NCBI GenBank assembly: GCA_028023455.1
Contig: JAQFVV010012510.1
Span: 1,905,420 to 1,969,419, forward strand
Length of the DNA stretch: 64,000 nt
Direction: 5' to 3'
Source of the DNA: Epiperipatus broadwayi
Taxonomy: Eukaryota; Onychophora; Udeonychophora; Euonychophora; Peripatidae
Part shown: piece by piece, positions 12,225 through 23,429 of the stretch
How positions within the stretch are numbered: position 1 is the first letter of the stretch
How the letters are laid out: each line of letters starts with the position of its first letter
Notes under the pieces: model-generated
Databases searched by the model: none
Seen by the model: only the letters and a program-made list of their open reading frames with translations
Told to the model about the DNA's origin: nothing
Position numbers and translations under genes: made by a program

Positions 12225-12321
12225 TCAAGTGTTGGTGGCCTAGCGATTAGCATAGCTGCCTTCCAAGCAGCGGGCCTGGGTTTGCTTCCCAGTCAAGGCT
12301 TTGACATATAAAAAAAAAAAC
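12225..12321 (+). repeat. tRNA-like SINE with 14-bp target duplication
   Basis: It starts TCAAGTGTTGGTGGCCTAGC (box A region), continues through GCTGCCTTCCAAGCAGCGGG and GGGTTTGCTTCCCAG (box B region) and ends in GACATAT plus a run of A. It is flanked by an exact 14-bp duplication, ATTTAAATCAGCTG, at 12211-12224 and 12322-12335, as expected from LINE-mediated integration. Compared with the other copies, its middle diverges (no AAGCAAGTAGTTGG core), so it may represent a distinct subfamily. Confidence 0.92.
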
Positions 12322-12335
12322 ATTTAAATCAGCTG

Positions 12336-13130
12336 CAGGTAAGTTCATTATAAAATATAGGTTATATTTCCTGATCATTATTTCCTCAAAAATAATAAAA
12401 ACAAACAGATAAATATTAAGAAATGATTGCATCTGCCAAGAATAGCTTTTATTTATATAGATCTATGATCATGATCATAATTTTGAGCACCATCTTTTTT
12501 AGAGGACTATCCTGCAGATCCAGATTCAAAACTTTTCCATTTTTAATGCAATTTTCACTGTTCAGGACCAATTTTTAATTTAGGGAAGCAAAGTCTTTAA
12601 TGTGATGTCATATAAACTCACTATATTAATATAGTAATTATTTAAACAAAACACTATAGGATACAAGAATGGTAGTTAAATATCAATAGGTATGTTTAAA
12701 CTTAATAAAGGATTTATTACGCTAATATATAACTATCTCAAACCTCACATAACAATCAAAATTGCAAAATAATAAAAGATGAAATAGATCATTATGCGGA
12801 TATATGTTAAAAAAATTTCTATTTTTCATTTTTAAGTGTGCAATTATACAGAGAAACATCATTTTTAGAAGCATATGTGATCAATTATTTTGCTTTAACC
12901 TTTAAAAAGATAATAATTCTAAATTTTTAATCTGTTTTGTTCCTTCTTTACATATTATTTCAATCCTGGGAAGAAAAAGTATATGTTATGTAAAAAATAA
13001 AATAAAAAAGATAAATTTTATATTTCAAAGGATAAATAATAGAACAAAATTATCTTTTAAGATGTTTTACAGGAGTGAATGAGAAAAAGTTTCTTAATGG
13101 TATTTTAGTTCTCACCTCATTTTAGCTGAA
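12336..13130. other. A+T-rich spacer, no gene seen
   Basis: No coding or repeat signal that I can support lies between the two SINEs. Confidence 0.45.
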
Positions 13131-13143
13131 TGACAGTTTCTTT

Positions 13144-13256
13144 TTTTCCATATGTCATAGCATCGGCCGGAGGCGAACCCACACCAACCGTCTGCAATCA
13201 ACTGCTTGCTTGCTAGGCAGCTGCGCTGACCTCTCGGCTAACAACACTTGACTATA
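13144..13256 (-). repeat. tRNA-like SINE with 13-bp target duplication, minus strand
   Basis: The reverse complement begins TAGTCAAGTGTTGTTAGCCG, contains AGGTCAGCGCAGCTGCCTAG, the AAGCAAGCAGTTG core, TGTGGGTTCGCCTCC (box B region) and GATGCTATGACATATGG, and ends in an A tail. The 13-bp duplication TGACAGTTTCTTT lies at 13131-13143 and 13257-13269. This is the best-preserved copy in the window, useful as a family reference together with the copy at 60625. Confidence 0.95.
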
Positions 13257-13269
13257 TGACAGTTTCTTT

Positions 13270-15270
13270 CAGGTTTCACAGTCACACTCCAGAATTTATT
13301 TGTTATTATAATTTCAAATATGCTGAAAGTGTATTCTTTTCAGGTTACTTGAATGATATCTTAGTTAAATTAGGTGGCCTTCGCAGTTAAACAAATATTT
13401 TCTAATTTAGATCAACATGTTTTTCACTGATGTCAGGAAATAGTCTACACTTTATTCCATGAATGAAAAAGGCAATTTTTGTTTCTAAGTGCTACATGGA
13501 TGAAAAATGTAGGCCGATACACTTTTATAATGCACCAATACAGTTAACAACTGATACAGAAAATGTTCTTCTTGTCTAACTTTTTGGGAGTATCTGTAAG
13601 CTTGACACATAAAATAAAATGCTATTTTTTTCCATCCTTGATTCATTACTCTGATGTAGTCACAACTTTTTTTTCATATCTTTTTTTAGTTTTATCATAT
13701 CCTGCATTTTTTTCTTGACTTAGGTGTTAATATAGCAATCTGCTCAGAATATTTTATAAAATATATTAAAAACTTCTAAACTTTTATTAGTTTTAATTAT
13801 CTTCTGTTTATTCTTAATCAATTTTAATTATTTCTAGTTTACTGAGAAAATAACTTTAATTACTTTGTTAATTAATGTTTTCAGAATAAATTTAATTTTT
13901 GAAATATTACTAGTATGCGATATGTATGTTTGTAATTATGGAAAACTCAATTTATATTCAATATAAATTTTAAAAAAAAATTTTCTTATTATTTTAACCA
14001 GTTTAATAACTTTAAAATGATACATTCAATATTTAAAACTTAATCTGATCAAATCTAACTTCATAAATGGAAGTTATACACTTTCTTAAGAATTGTCTTC
14101 CTGCTCTCGATATCATCAAATTTAATTTTCAATTTAAATCACCTTTGCAAATCTACATTACAATAATTAATACTTTATTACTTTGTTCATGCTATTAAAA
14201 ATTCTTCAAAATACATATATTTGGACACATACTTCCCATTATTAATTAAATAGCCATTTATTTATTTTATCTTTTTTTATTTATTAATTTCTTTGATTGT
14301 CTAAAAGAATATTGGCATATTTATTCAATGCCATTTTAATATCCTAATTTCTTATCGTTTTCCAACTGAAGTTAATCTGCACGTATCTATCTATTTTATG
14401 GTCCAATTCATAATTATCACAATAGAGAAGTAATTCTAATAGTGAACACAATGTGTTTTCTTCAAAATTGTTCATAAATTTAATGTTTACATCAAAAAAG
14501 ATGATTATAATATTTTCATAAATCAATATTTTTAATAAATATTTTGTTTTCTCTCAAAATTAGTTTATTAATTCCAATATATAAGTAATTCTCTACATAT
14601 TTTTTATTATTAATCTCATTTTATTCTCTGAATCAAGCTTCTTTTCAGCATCTCGATTGTAATGGTACAGATAGACAAGGTTTATTTTAATCAATACAAC
14701 CCACAAATTGCACCAAATTGAAATGGTGAAATAAATGATAAAGAGGTTTATTAATAACTATGCATCACAAACTGTAATGGTTAAAAAAAATTGAAAGGTT
14801 CAGGTTTGCTAATGCCTATTTAAATAATATGAAAGTAAGGAAGACAATACTTCAAACTAAAATAGTATATAACTAGGAATGAAAGAGAATAAGTAAGTTA
14901 GTTCTTTAAATCTATATAAATTCTATATTGTAACGATATATAAATATGTCGTTACATTAATTTAAAATAAAAACTTAAAAGTTCGCAAATAAAAGGAAAA
15001 AACTAAACGCTAAAATTAAAACATTGTTAAACGTGTATACATTCGCACAGATGTTAAACTTTAAAAATATTTTTTTTCATAAACAAAAAAAAAAAAGTAT
15101 TTGAATGTATTTTTTTTAAATAAAAAAATACAAGATTGAAATATAAAAATATTTTAATAAAAAAATAACGTAAGTTAAAATAAAAACAGGTATTAATTAA
15201 TTCCTGTAATCTATAAAAGGAAATGGTTGTTTATTAATTATCTAAAAGCTGTTTAATTAAAAAGTCAGAT
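13270..15270. other. A+T-rich sequence, no gene seen
   Basis: Two kilobases of A+T-rich DNA with no supported coding region, RNA gene or repeat family member. ORFs here are short, low in complexity and mostly lack an ATG. Confidence 0.45.
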
Positions 15271-15276
15271 GGAAAG

Positions 15277-15480
15277 TTAGATAAGAGAAGAAAGAGATTT
15301 TAGCTTGACAAATGGAAGCACTAAGCCTTGGCCCGGACCATAACGAAAAAACAGATTAGTGACGTTTTGTTCAGTGAATCCTTGTGGATGATATAAAAAG
15401 AAAGAAATATTGAATTCAAGAGAGCTTTTTCCAACTTGATTTTGGTGGGTCTGGCGACAAGACGCACTTGTCGTCCTCAC
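15277..15480 (-). other. Unassigned ORF segment, possible exon (minus strand)
   Basis: A 67-codon open stretch, bounded upstream by a stop and containing no ATG, lies in a patch visibly less A+T-rich than its surroundings. The translation includes HPQGFTEQNVTNLFFRYGPG and QGLVLPFVKLKS, which look like real protein rather than low-complexity translation, but I do not recognise a family. Because it lacks a start, it could only be an internal or terminal exon, or a repeat-derived fragment. The opposite strand of the adjacent segment (15480-15610) carries a competing exon-like frame, so the strand is uncertain. Confidence 0.25.
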
Positions 15481-15489
15481 TCACTTATT

Positions 15490-15609
15490 TAAAAATGCAA
15501 AGACTGTGATACCAGGACAGAACCAGCAACTGCCACCTCCAAAACATCAGACCGGTCTTCCAGGAAAGTCTGCGTGGGAATTGCCAACGGGAACAGGGAC
15601 TTCTCTACC
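15490..15609 (+). other. Possible exon ending at a splice donor (plus strand)
   Basis: An open frame translates as AKTVIPGQNQQLPPPKHQTG followed by LPGKSAWELPTGTGTSLP and then meets CTACC/GTAAGC, a good splice-donor match, at about 15609-15610. Composition is proline/glutamine-rich and far less A+T-rich than the neighbourhood. The frame is open back to a TGA near 15436. I do not recognise the protein and find no partner exon. It may instead be non-coding conserved sequence or an old element. Confidence 0.25.
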
Positions 15610-15610
15610 G

Positions 15611-16380
15611 TAAGCAATAGAACTGAACAATTGTTAAAATCATAACCTTAATTAAGAACTTTAAAGATTGCTAAGTAAATTTAAATTTTATAAAAAGGAA
15701 CTTTTCTCTGACTTATGTGTCAACTAAATTGATAATGTGATATTTTATATGTTTGTTATTGATAAAAAAAAAAATCATTTCCATTTATTTTAATTGTATA
15801 AATTATTTATTGTTTAAATTTTAAATGTATGAAATTTAAGTTGTTTATAGACGCTTGCATGGATTCGTTTGCGGTTAATTATATTTTGGTTTTCATATTT
15901 GATCAAAATATATAGACATTCGATAAATAATGATACCTTACGGTGAGTATCTAAAATGTATTTATTCGGATGTCTTTTAAGTTATTGGTGACAACGCAAG
16001 TATCTTATGGTGAATACTATTGGGTTACTTATAAGTTTCCCTCTGCGATTGTCGGTATCAATAATTTTGTATTTTGATCGTTTATGTTTATTTTGAAATG
16101 TTTTTGACCGTGGAATCTGTGTAATCGATCTATACCCAACATTTTTAAATAAATCTGTGCGAACGTATATAAATGTTAAAATTAAGTCGGGCGCGAATGG
16201 CTATATAGTTTTGTAAAGTTGTATTAAGGGAGGGTAATCTTAGGTTATTCATTTCGTAGTTGAATTGGTTCAATGGATTGGATATATTTGTGTAATTAGT
16301 AAATGTAGTATGAGATCCGCTACGGGCAGGATTATAGATATACGCCACACACCCTCTGTTTGCCTATGGATGGGTTTGTA
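15611..16380. other. Intergenic, moderately A+T-rich, no gene seen
   Basis: Base composition is more even than in the flanks, but no reading frame with an ATG start and recognisable content was found. Confidence 0.4.
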
Positions 16381-16408
16381 AGTCGGCAGAAGACCGCAGT
16401 CCATTCCT

Positions 16409-16681
16409 ATGGAGTTTTTGTTTATTGATCTACTTGCCAACAGATGTCACATTCCTGTTGGTGGAGAATCAATCTCTTCTCTATTTCTACTTATTGTTCA
16501 GATGTACATTCCTGACAATATAGTATTTTGTGTTGTCGTATCATGCTACATTGAATACATGAATGTATCAGATGGATTGGCGCCAGTTGATTGCGAAATT
16601 TGTTGCCTAAGGTTAAATCAGGGAAGAATATTTTCCTTTCAAATGCAGACCTATGTAGTCCATTCATACTCGACCCTCTAA
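16409..16681 (+). CDS. Hypothetical 90-codon ORF, unassigned
   Basis: A complete frame from an ATG (16409) to a TAA encodes 90 residues starting MEFLFIDLLANRCHIPVGGE, with scattered cysteines including CEICCL near residue 74 and a hydrophobic central stretch. No domain is recognised. The antisense strand is also open over much of the same interval (about 16491-16697), which lowers confidence in either. It lies in a patch of more balanced composition (about 16340-16680). This could be a chance ORF in a non-coding unique region. Confidence 0.15.
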   Translation: MEFLFIDLLANRCHIPVGGESISSLFLLIVQMYIPDNIVFCVVVSCYIEYMNVSDGLAPVDCEICCLRLNQGRIFSFQMQTYVVHSYSTL

Positions 16682-16689
16682 ATAAAATA

Positions 16690-18379
16690 TTAAACATTAT
16701 AGCAAGCTATTTTAAATGTAAAATTAAAAATTAAGATAAAAATCTAAATGTTAAACTTATTCCTCGAATTTAGAATGATTTTATATGTGCGTAAATAAAT
16801 ATTTTTCTGTGTTAATTTCTGGCAGTGGCTTTTATTATTTTTTATATTTATATCTAAGGTTATATATTTTATTATCTCTGCGTCTCCACTGAGCTAGTGA
16901 CAATGGGCTAACGATCTAAATATGTAAATAAAGTGGAATCCTAACAGCGCGTATCTGCCTACTTTATAAATTTTTCTAGGCTCAAATGCCTAGATGGCGC
17001 CCTTTGGTAGTGCGGTGCGGTGCGATGCGAGCTCCTACTTCGTTTGGATCGTTATAATATATTTAGATTGTCATTACAGAAAAGTGACCTTTTATTTATG
17101 TAATAAAGAAATAGAGAATAAAATGCTTTCTCAGCTAAGTGTCCAATTTATTGGGAGTTGATGTGATTATAGGCTACCTTTTGAAATGGCACTTTATAAA
17201 TAACTAAATCAAACTCATAACATAAAAGAATGTATTCAACTTTATTATCTTTCTCAGTACTTCAAGAGCTTGCTCTCAAGTTTAGTATATTAAAAACAAC
17301 TAATAAGACTTAATTACTTGCCAAAATATAAAGTAGAAACAAAGGAAATATTTTATTGAATCTAATTAAATTAACAAACAATTAAATTTAAATAATTTAT
17401 TCAGTATCTCTGAATCATTAATGTTCTATAATACACTGCTTATTAATGTTTGTGAAAGTGATCATTAGTGTTTAAATATTCTCAGGGAAAAATAATTTAA
17501 TTAACAAACTCAAATATTATACAATGACCCAACTGTGTTGATAAGTGATTAAAGGTAAAATTAATAAGGCTGCTTTCAGTGAGGATATTTCCATTATAAA
17601 TGCTTACCAGCCGGCTGGGATTTTTCCTTGACGAGTTTCCTTATTTTCACGATTATTACTATTGGAGACAATTAGATACGGACGGAGATTTTCTACAATG
17701 TTAAGCTGACATTATTTCACGGGCAGATCTGCTGTTTTCTAGGACATCTGGGCTGGAGGTGAACGTGCATTCCAAAATATTCTCAGCACTGCATTTTGTT
17801 TCTTAACTCACTCAATTAATTTCTGAACTGCACTCACTCAATAACTTTGTGAACTGACTACTGTCCGATAAAAAAGTCTATTATATCTGCAACGTGTTGT
17901 CGAAATATTTCCGGCAAAGATCTGTTGTCAAATTCCAGTGATAATCATTTGATAAACGTGTTTTTAAAGATTGCTTAATTAGTAATAGCCATGTAAAACG
18001 TTGTTTTTAATAATAATTAATTAATAACCATTGCCGTGTTTTTTTAATGATAATCTAACATTTATTCTCTTGTTGACACTGGCACATATATTAGTTTTAA
18101 CATTATTTTTCTTGAATGAAAAGAGATTGGTATGTTTTAACTTTTTAAATTATATTTTTACGAATACTAATAAAACTCTTTACTTCCTTTTATAAACCTT
18201 AGTTTAACTTTTCTAACTTTTATTTCAAAACTAATGATTGGAAACTATTTGATTTTTATCTTTTTTCTAAAACAAACTAAATAAACTCTTCAACATTTAA
18301 TTTTATGTTTTTCTTTAACGAAAGATTATTTTAATAATATAATTTTTTAGATAAAATTATATGTGCCTATATCAATATA
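16690..18379. other. Mixed-composition spacer, no gene supported
   Basis: It contains a short G+C-rich island at about 16985-17035 (GTGCGGTGCGGTGCGATGCG) and a less A+T-rich patch at about 17570-17800. Neither gives a usable ORF. The island could be a promoter-proximal or simple-repeat remnant. No gene call is possible. Confidence 0.4.
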
Positions 18380-18380
18380 G

Positions 18381-18382
18381 GT

Positions 18383-18424
<42 letters not shown>

Positions 18425-18449
18425 GTTTATATATATATATATATTGTAC
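18381..18449. repeat. (AT)n microsatellite bounded by an inverted repeat
   Basis: A long AT dinucleotide run, interrupted once by ATGTTT, is bounded by GTACAAT on the left and ATTGTAC on the right. The whole block is close to self-complementary and could extrude as a cruciform or hairpin. Confidence 0.9.
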
Positions 18450-20844
18450 TGTATTTTATTCTATTACAAGTTGCATTAGCAATTTAGAAGTTAAATTCCT
18501 AAATTCCTAAAAAGAAAATGTTTTTATTTAAACATCTGATTGATTTAGTTTAGACAATGTGGGTTGTATAGATTTTTTTGTGTGTGTTAAAAGAAATCAA
18601 AAAGAGAGAAGGGATATAAAGAGTATAATAAAAACAAAAGGGAAACTACTTTGTATTTTTTAAAAGATAAAACAAACCTTTATCATGAAGCCATTAGCAA
18701 CACGTAAAATAAAATCACAGCATTCCTTCAGTAATTAAAGAAGTTGACCCAATAAAAAAAAAGCAAGACTTTGTGGGCTAAATTGCATTAAATTTGGTCT
18801 AAATTAACAGGTATCAACAGGAGTTGTGCAGAGAGACTAAAAAAAATCATGACTATAAAAAGAAAAACACATTGTATGTCAGGGTGCTTAGATATTTGTT
18901 CCCGAAATAAAACAGTTAAAAATAAATATTAAGCATTGAAGAAATTATGAACAGCGTGTCAAACTACTCTCACTATGTTAAATTAGACTAAGATGTGCAA
19001 GTAGAAGTTCATTTGCCATTGTTGCTTTTACCTGATGTCATGAATTACCACAAGTGAAACCATATCCTACTAAATCGGAAAACATGAAGTGCTTATAGAC
19101 TGCAAGAATAATGAACAGTGGATCCCTCCCAAGATAAATCCATGCATAGTAAATTCTATAATATTATATGGGAACAGTTAAACTTACCAGTAAGAAACTA
19201 TTAATTCAATATCAGTGAATGCGATAAACTGTCATCTTGAGTCGTATCCATTAAAATAAAATCTTAGCAGGAGTTTTATTCCCTATTTATTTTCTCTTAT
19301 ATTTTATTCTCTCAATAATATTAAATATTTCATTATGTATCAATAAATTTAAGTATAACCTACATTGATATTTAGTTGTTGATTATTAGTTATCTAAATT
19401 CATTTAAATTTAACCATTATCATAATTTGATTAAATAAATTGCCGATGCTATACTTGAAAACACGATCCTCCGGATATTCCAAGTAATTTTATTGTGACT
19501 AAATAAATAGATGGGGTTTGGCCAGTGGATTCTTACATAGAATTCTGGCACCTTTTCAAATAAATTAAAAGCTGGTTTTCTCCTTTCTATTGTTCAACTT
19601 TAGTTACATTTAGCAGGTTGTGAAACCAGGAAAAATAACTGCATTCGATAAAATTCACGCAAAGTTTCTGATGAAAATTTATTAAATCGAACATAGTTTG
19701 GTCACTGAATATGAGATAATTAACTCATAAAAACCCCAATTATACCATGGATGTTACAATATATTGTACCAGTCAAAATAGTATGCTCACTTAACAAAAT
19801 TAAAATCCTAAATAAAAGTACCTCGAATCCGATCATGATCGATACACAGGTCTGGAGCAATCCTGAATTCTAACCTGTTTGCCTATTCTTCGAATCTCTG
19901 ATCCAATGAACAACAATCCTGATGATATAGTACAATTATTTTAATTCTGGGCCCAGAAGCAAAGCGGTAAAGCATAAGATCAGACTGATGATGATGATCA
20001 AGATAAAAGTAGCCCAGGAATTACATTTATGAAAGTTATATTTATTAATGCTAAGTTATTAGCTAAAGAAAATAGTTCTAAATACTAATTAGAAAATAAT
20101 AATTCAACAACAAACCAGGATTTACATGAAATATATATTTAATAAAATATTATGAAATCACATATATATGTTACAAAAGATTTCATGCTTGGGATGACAT
20201 TGTTTATTTACAAAATTTGGGATTTGTTTTTATAAAATCCCCTTTACATTAATTATTTAACGAATATAATTTTATGAAGTGGATTATAACTTGTGCGGAG
20301 TTAATATGCCAATTTAATAACATTTTACTAACAGAATGTTGTGGATGTCTAAAATAAATATAAAAGATCGTGACAGGTTTAGTAGTAAATGATTTGATAA
20401 ACATGCAAAATATACAATCTCAATCATTTATCTACCTTATGAAAATCATTATATATATATTTTTATTGGCATTGTTTGAAAAAGATGTCTTTGAAACACA
20501 TACATAAGAAACAAACAATGCATTATATTTATGAGAATAAATTATACAATCATTAATACAAATTAGATTTACGTCTATGGGAATTGATAATTGTTTTAAA
20601 TGAAAGCAGTTTAACTCAATGAACTGAATGTATTTTTACGAAATGAATCATCATCTTTAACACATCATTGTGACTTACTAAGGTTAGGCAGACAGTGATC
20701 AACTTAAGGAGCAGAATAATGGTACTAGCATACAATAAAGAAATCTGGCCTTCATGGCAGTTTTGGATATTCTATTATTTTAAAAGAATATTTGAAATGA
20801 ACTTAGATTTGATATGCCCATGAATTCTGGTGGAGCAATATCGA
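18450..20844. other. A+T-rich sequence, no gene seen
   Basis: No coding or RNA gene signal could be supported up to the left LTR. Confidence 0.45.
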
Positions 20845-23416
20845 TGGAGAGGCTGGTTTTGAAAGCCCAGAGCTGGATGTACAGTCATCTGCAACACATC
20901 AACCTCATAAGCCTCCCATTCCACAGGGAGTAGTGTCCTTGATTACAAATGATTTTAAAAAGTAGGATGGGAGCTTCAGGTTTCCGATGTCTCCAATGAC
21001 AAAACAATCAAGAAATGGAAAAGATAAAATATCAGAATAAAGGAAAAAGTATGCCAGCAATGTTTATATAATTTTATAATATTATTTTAAAGTTTGGAAA
21101 TGGTCTAACCCCTTGCGCAATAACCTGTTTTCAATTCTGAGCCATTTAACAAAGTGTAATGAATAATAACTCTTTTCTACAGCATTAACTAATAAAATTT
21201 ATATTTAAATTCGATTCCCATATACATATTATGGATTACATTAGCCCTTTAGGAAACAGTAGGAAAGAATGGGTTAATTATATTAACCCTTTTCCCGCCT
21301 CTTATGAAGCTCCTCGTCAACATCTGACGTCACTCTAACTCTGCCAGTTCTTATGCTAAAATATTCGTTTGAGAGGTTTTGATTAGGTTTTTAAAAGTTC
21401 TGTAAGATGGTGCCCTCTTCCGATTTATTTTACAAGTAAAAAATAAAAAAAACGCATTTAAACCTAAACAAAGAAAGAATATGAGTTGTGATTGGTTGTT
21501 ACGGTCCTCTCAGCAGAAAAAGACATTCTGATTGGCTGGAAAGAACAAAGAAACCGCCTGATCAAAGAAAATAAAGAAAAATGCTGAGATTTTCATTTTG
21601 AATATGATTTAAAGTATTTTAAAAGTATATTTTGAGAAATTGCAAATTATTTTCAGATAGAATACTAAAAAAACAAAATTATTTTCGAAAAATATTGAAG
21701 ATTTTAGTAAAAATATTTAAGATTTAGTAAAAAGAAATATTTACTTTTCTATAACGTAAAAGTCCACCTTTTTGTTTATATTATAGCTTTTATGTTGCCG
21801 AAATTGAATATTTTAGAATAAATAAATAGCAATTTATTTTTGAAAGAACTTTCGTTATCTTCATAACCTGAAAAATTAGTAATATACTTTTTATAAACGT
21901 ATCTGAGTTGAATTTAATATTATAGGCGAATATGTTTTAACAATAGGCTTTGTCTTCAGTTTGTGAGTTGGCCAATTAAAAGATTTGATTTTTACCTCAT
22001 ACAACCAATAATATAATTAGCGGTTAAAAGGTTAATCAAGGTTCATGATTTTTTAAAATGAAATTTTAAAGACAAATTCAAAGAAGTAAATTTAACAGAA
22101 TTCACCCACAGTAAAAGTTTTTAATTGAGTTTAAGAATAACGAATTTAAAATGAAACCAAACCTGCGAGCAATTTCTATTTAATATAAACAAAACATTAG
22201 TCATAGGTTTTAAATGAAGACTCACTTCCTTCCAAATTAAACAATTATTTTCCCCCTTTTCCACACTTGCGAGTTTGGGGATTTTGGCATATTGAAGAAA
22301 ATAAATTATATCTATACATTTAACAAAATACATGAAATCTTAATGGAGCTGCAGAAAGTTATATATATGAGTTGAAGCATTAAAGGTAAGTTAAAAATAC
22401 ATTACATTAGTAAGGAATTATAGAGAGAGAATTTAAGAGCAAAATTAGCAGAAACATAAATTAATATCTGAATTAAAATAGAAATGTTTAACTACATCTT
22501 ATTAAAAACTACAAAAGGAATTTACGTATTAAGGCAGCTCTATATTACATGAGGTTACCTCAGCAAGCAAGTAGATGCAGTGGAAACAGTCATTTTGTAT
22601 GGCTGATCTGAAGTCATTTTGTATGGCCGGTCTGATGGATGGAACAAGGCAGCAGCAGGCAGACAGATAGACAGAACTTGTGTTGGCTTCTTAAAATTTA
22701 TTTTACTGAAAGTAACTAAACTAACTCCACTGAAAAGTAATGAAACTCAACTGACTGAAAGGTAACTAAAAACTCAACCCAACTAAACTAAAAACTGACT
22801 TCTTTTGTTCTATGGACCCCTTTTATACACATTAATCCTGCCAAGAATACAATATCAGTTGCCCACAGCTATCTCTGTAATATTTTGATTAAATAAAAAA
22901 CATTTAATTAGTAAAATATTTTTAAATCAGATAAGGCCTGAAATACCATTTGATATATTTTTAAAAGATTTGAAAACAACTAACAAAAGAATTGCTTGTG
23001 ATTTTAATTAAGATTTATAATTTTAATTAATGAAAATGACCTGAATCTAGATCAAGATAATTTCAGTATTTCGAGCCTTCCCCATTTTACCTTGTTTTTA
23101 CATTCTAACACTTTAATTAAAATACATATATAAAAAAGATTTACAATTATATAAAGAAAACATCTAATTTTCAGCAGTAAATATTAATAGAATAATTGCT
23201 TTGTTCATATATATATATATATATATATGCATCATGCACACTACTGTTTTACTTTACTAAATATTTTTACTTTTATTAATTTCTTGGATAATTATGTCTA
23301 CAGTGCATGGGTGAATGGCATTTGTATATGGTGAGGTCTGAATTTCAGGTGCCACAGGAGGTTAATGTAGATGGTGAAGCATGAAGCTCGATGATGATTA
23401 GACATCGACTGCTTCA
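20845..23416 (-). mobile_element. Left (3') LTR of a Ty3/gypsy element, with a nested insertion
   Basis: It aligns along its length with 25198-27091. Shared landmarks are AGAGGCTGG near the left edge, ATCAACCTCATAA, the ACTAAACTAACTCCACTGAA block, CTGAATTTCAGG and the terminal GATGATTAGACATC...TGCTTCA. In element orientation it starts TGAAGCAG and probably ends TCTCCA, giving TG...CA termini. Directly before it in element orientation is AAGTGGGGAAGAG (complement of 23417-23429), a classic polypurine tract, which identifies this as the 3' LTR. Removing the 745-bp insertion and its 4-bp target duplication at 21283-22035 leaves about 1.82 kb. No convincing flanking target duplication was found. 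Confidence 0.85.
21287..22031. mobile_element. 745-bp TTAA-flanked (piggyBac-type) non-autonomous element
   Basis: It is flanked by TTAA at 21283-21286 and 22032-22035. The left end is CCCTTTTCCCGCC and the complement of the right end is CCTTTTAACCGCTA, so the termini form an imperfect inverted repeat of about 13 bp. The homologous position in the other LTR (25664-25667) has a single TTAA with no insert, which is the unoccupied site. TTAA target choice with CC-starting termini is characteristic of piggyBac transposases. There is no transposase ORF inside. The element went in after the two LTRs existed separately. Confidence 0.9.
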
Positions 23417-23429
23417 CTCTTCCCCACTT
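23417..23429 (-). promoter_or_regulatory. Polypurine tract of the gypsy element
   Basis: On the minus strand this is AAGTGGGGAAGAG, directly abutting the LTR start TGAAGCAG. In LTR retrotransposons this tract primes plus-strand DNA synthesis. It fixes element orientation and the LTR 5' boundary. Confidence 0.8.

Noticed and set aside
15277-15480. Calling the 67-codon minus-strand frame a complete small protein
   Set aside because: It has no ATG and starts immediately after a stop; at best it is part of a spliced gene.
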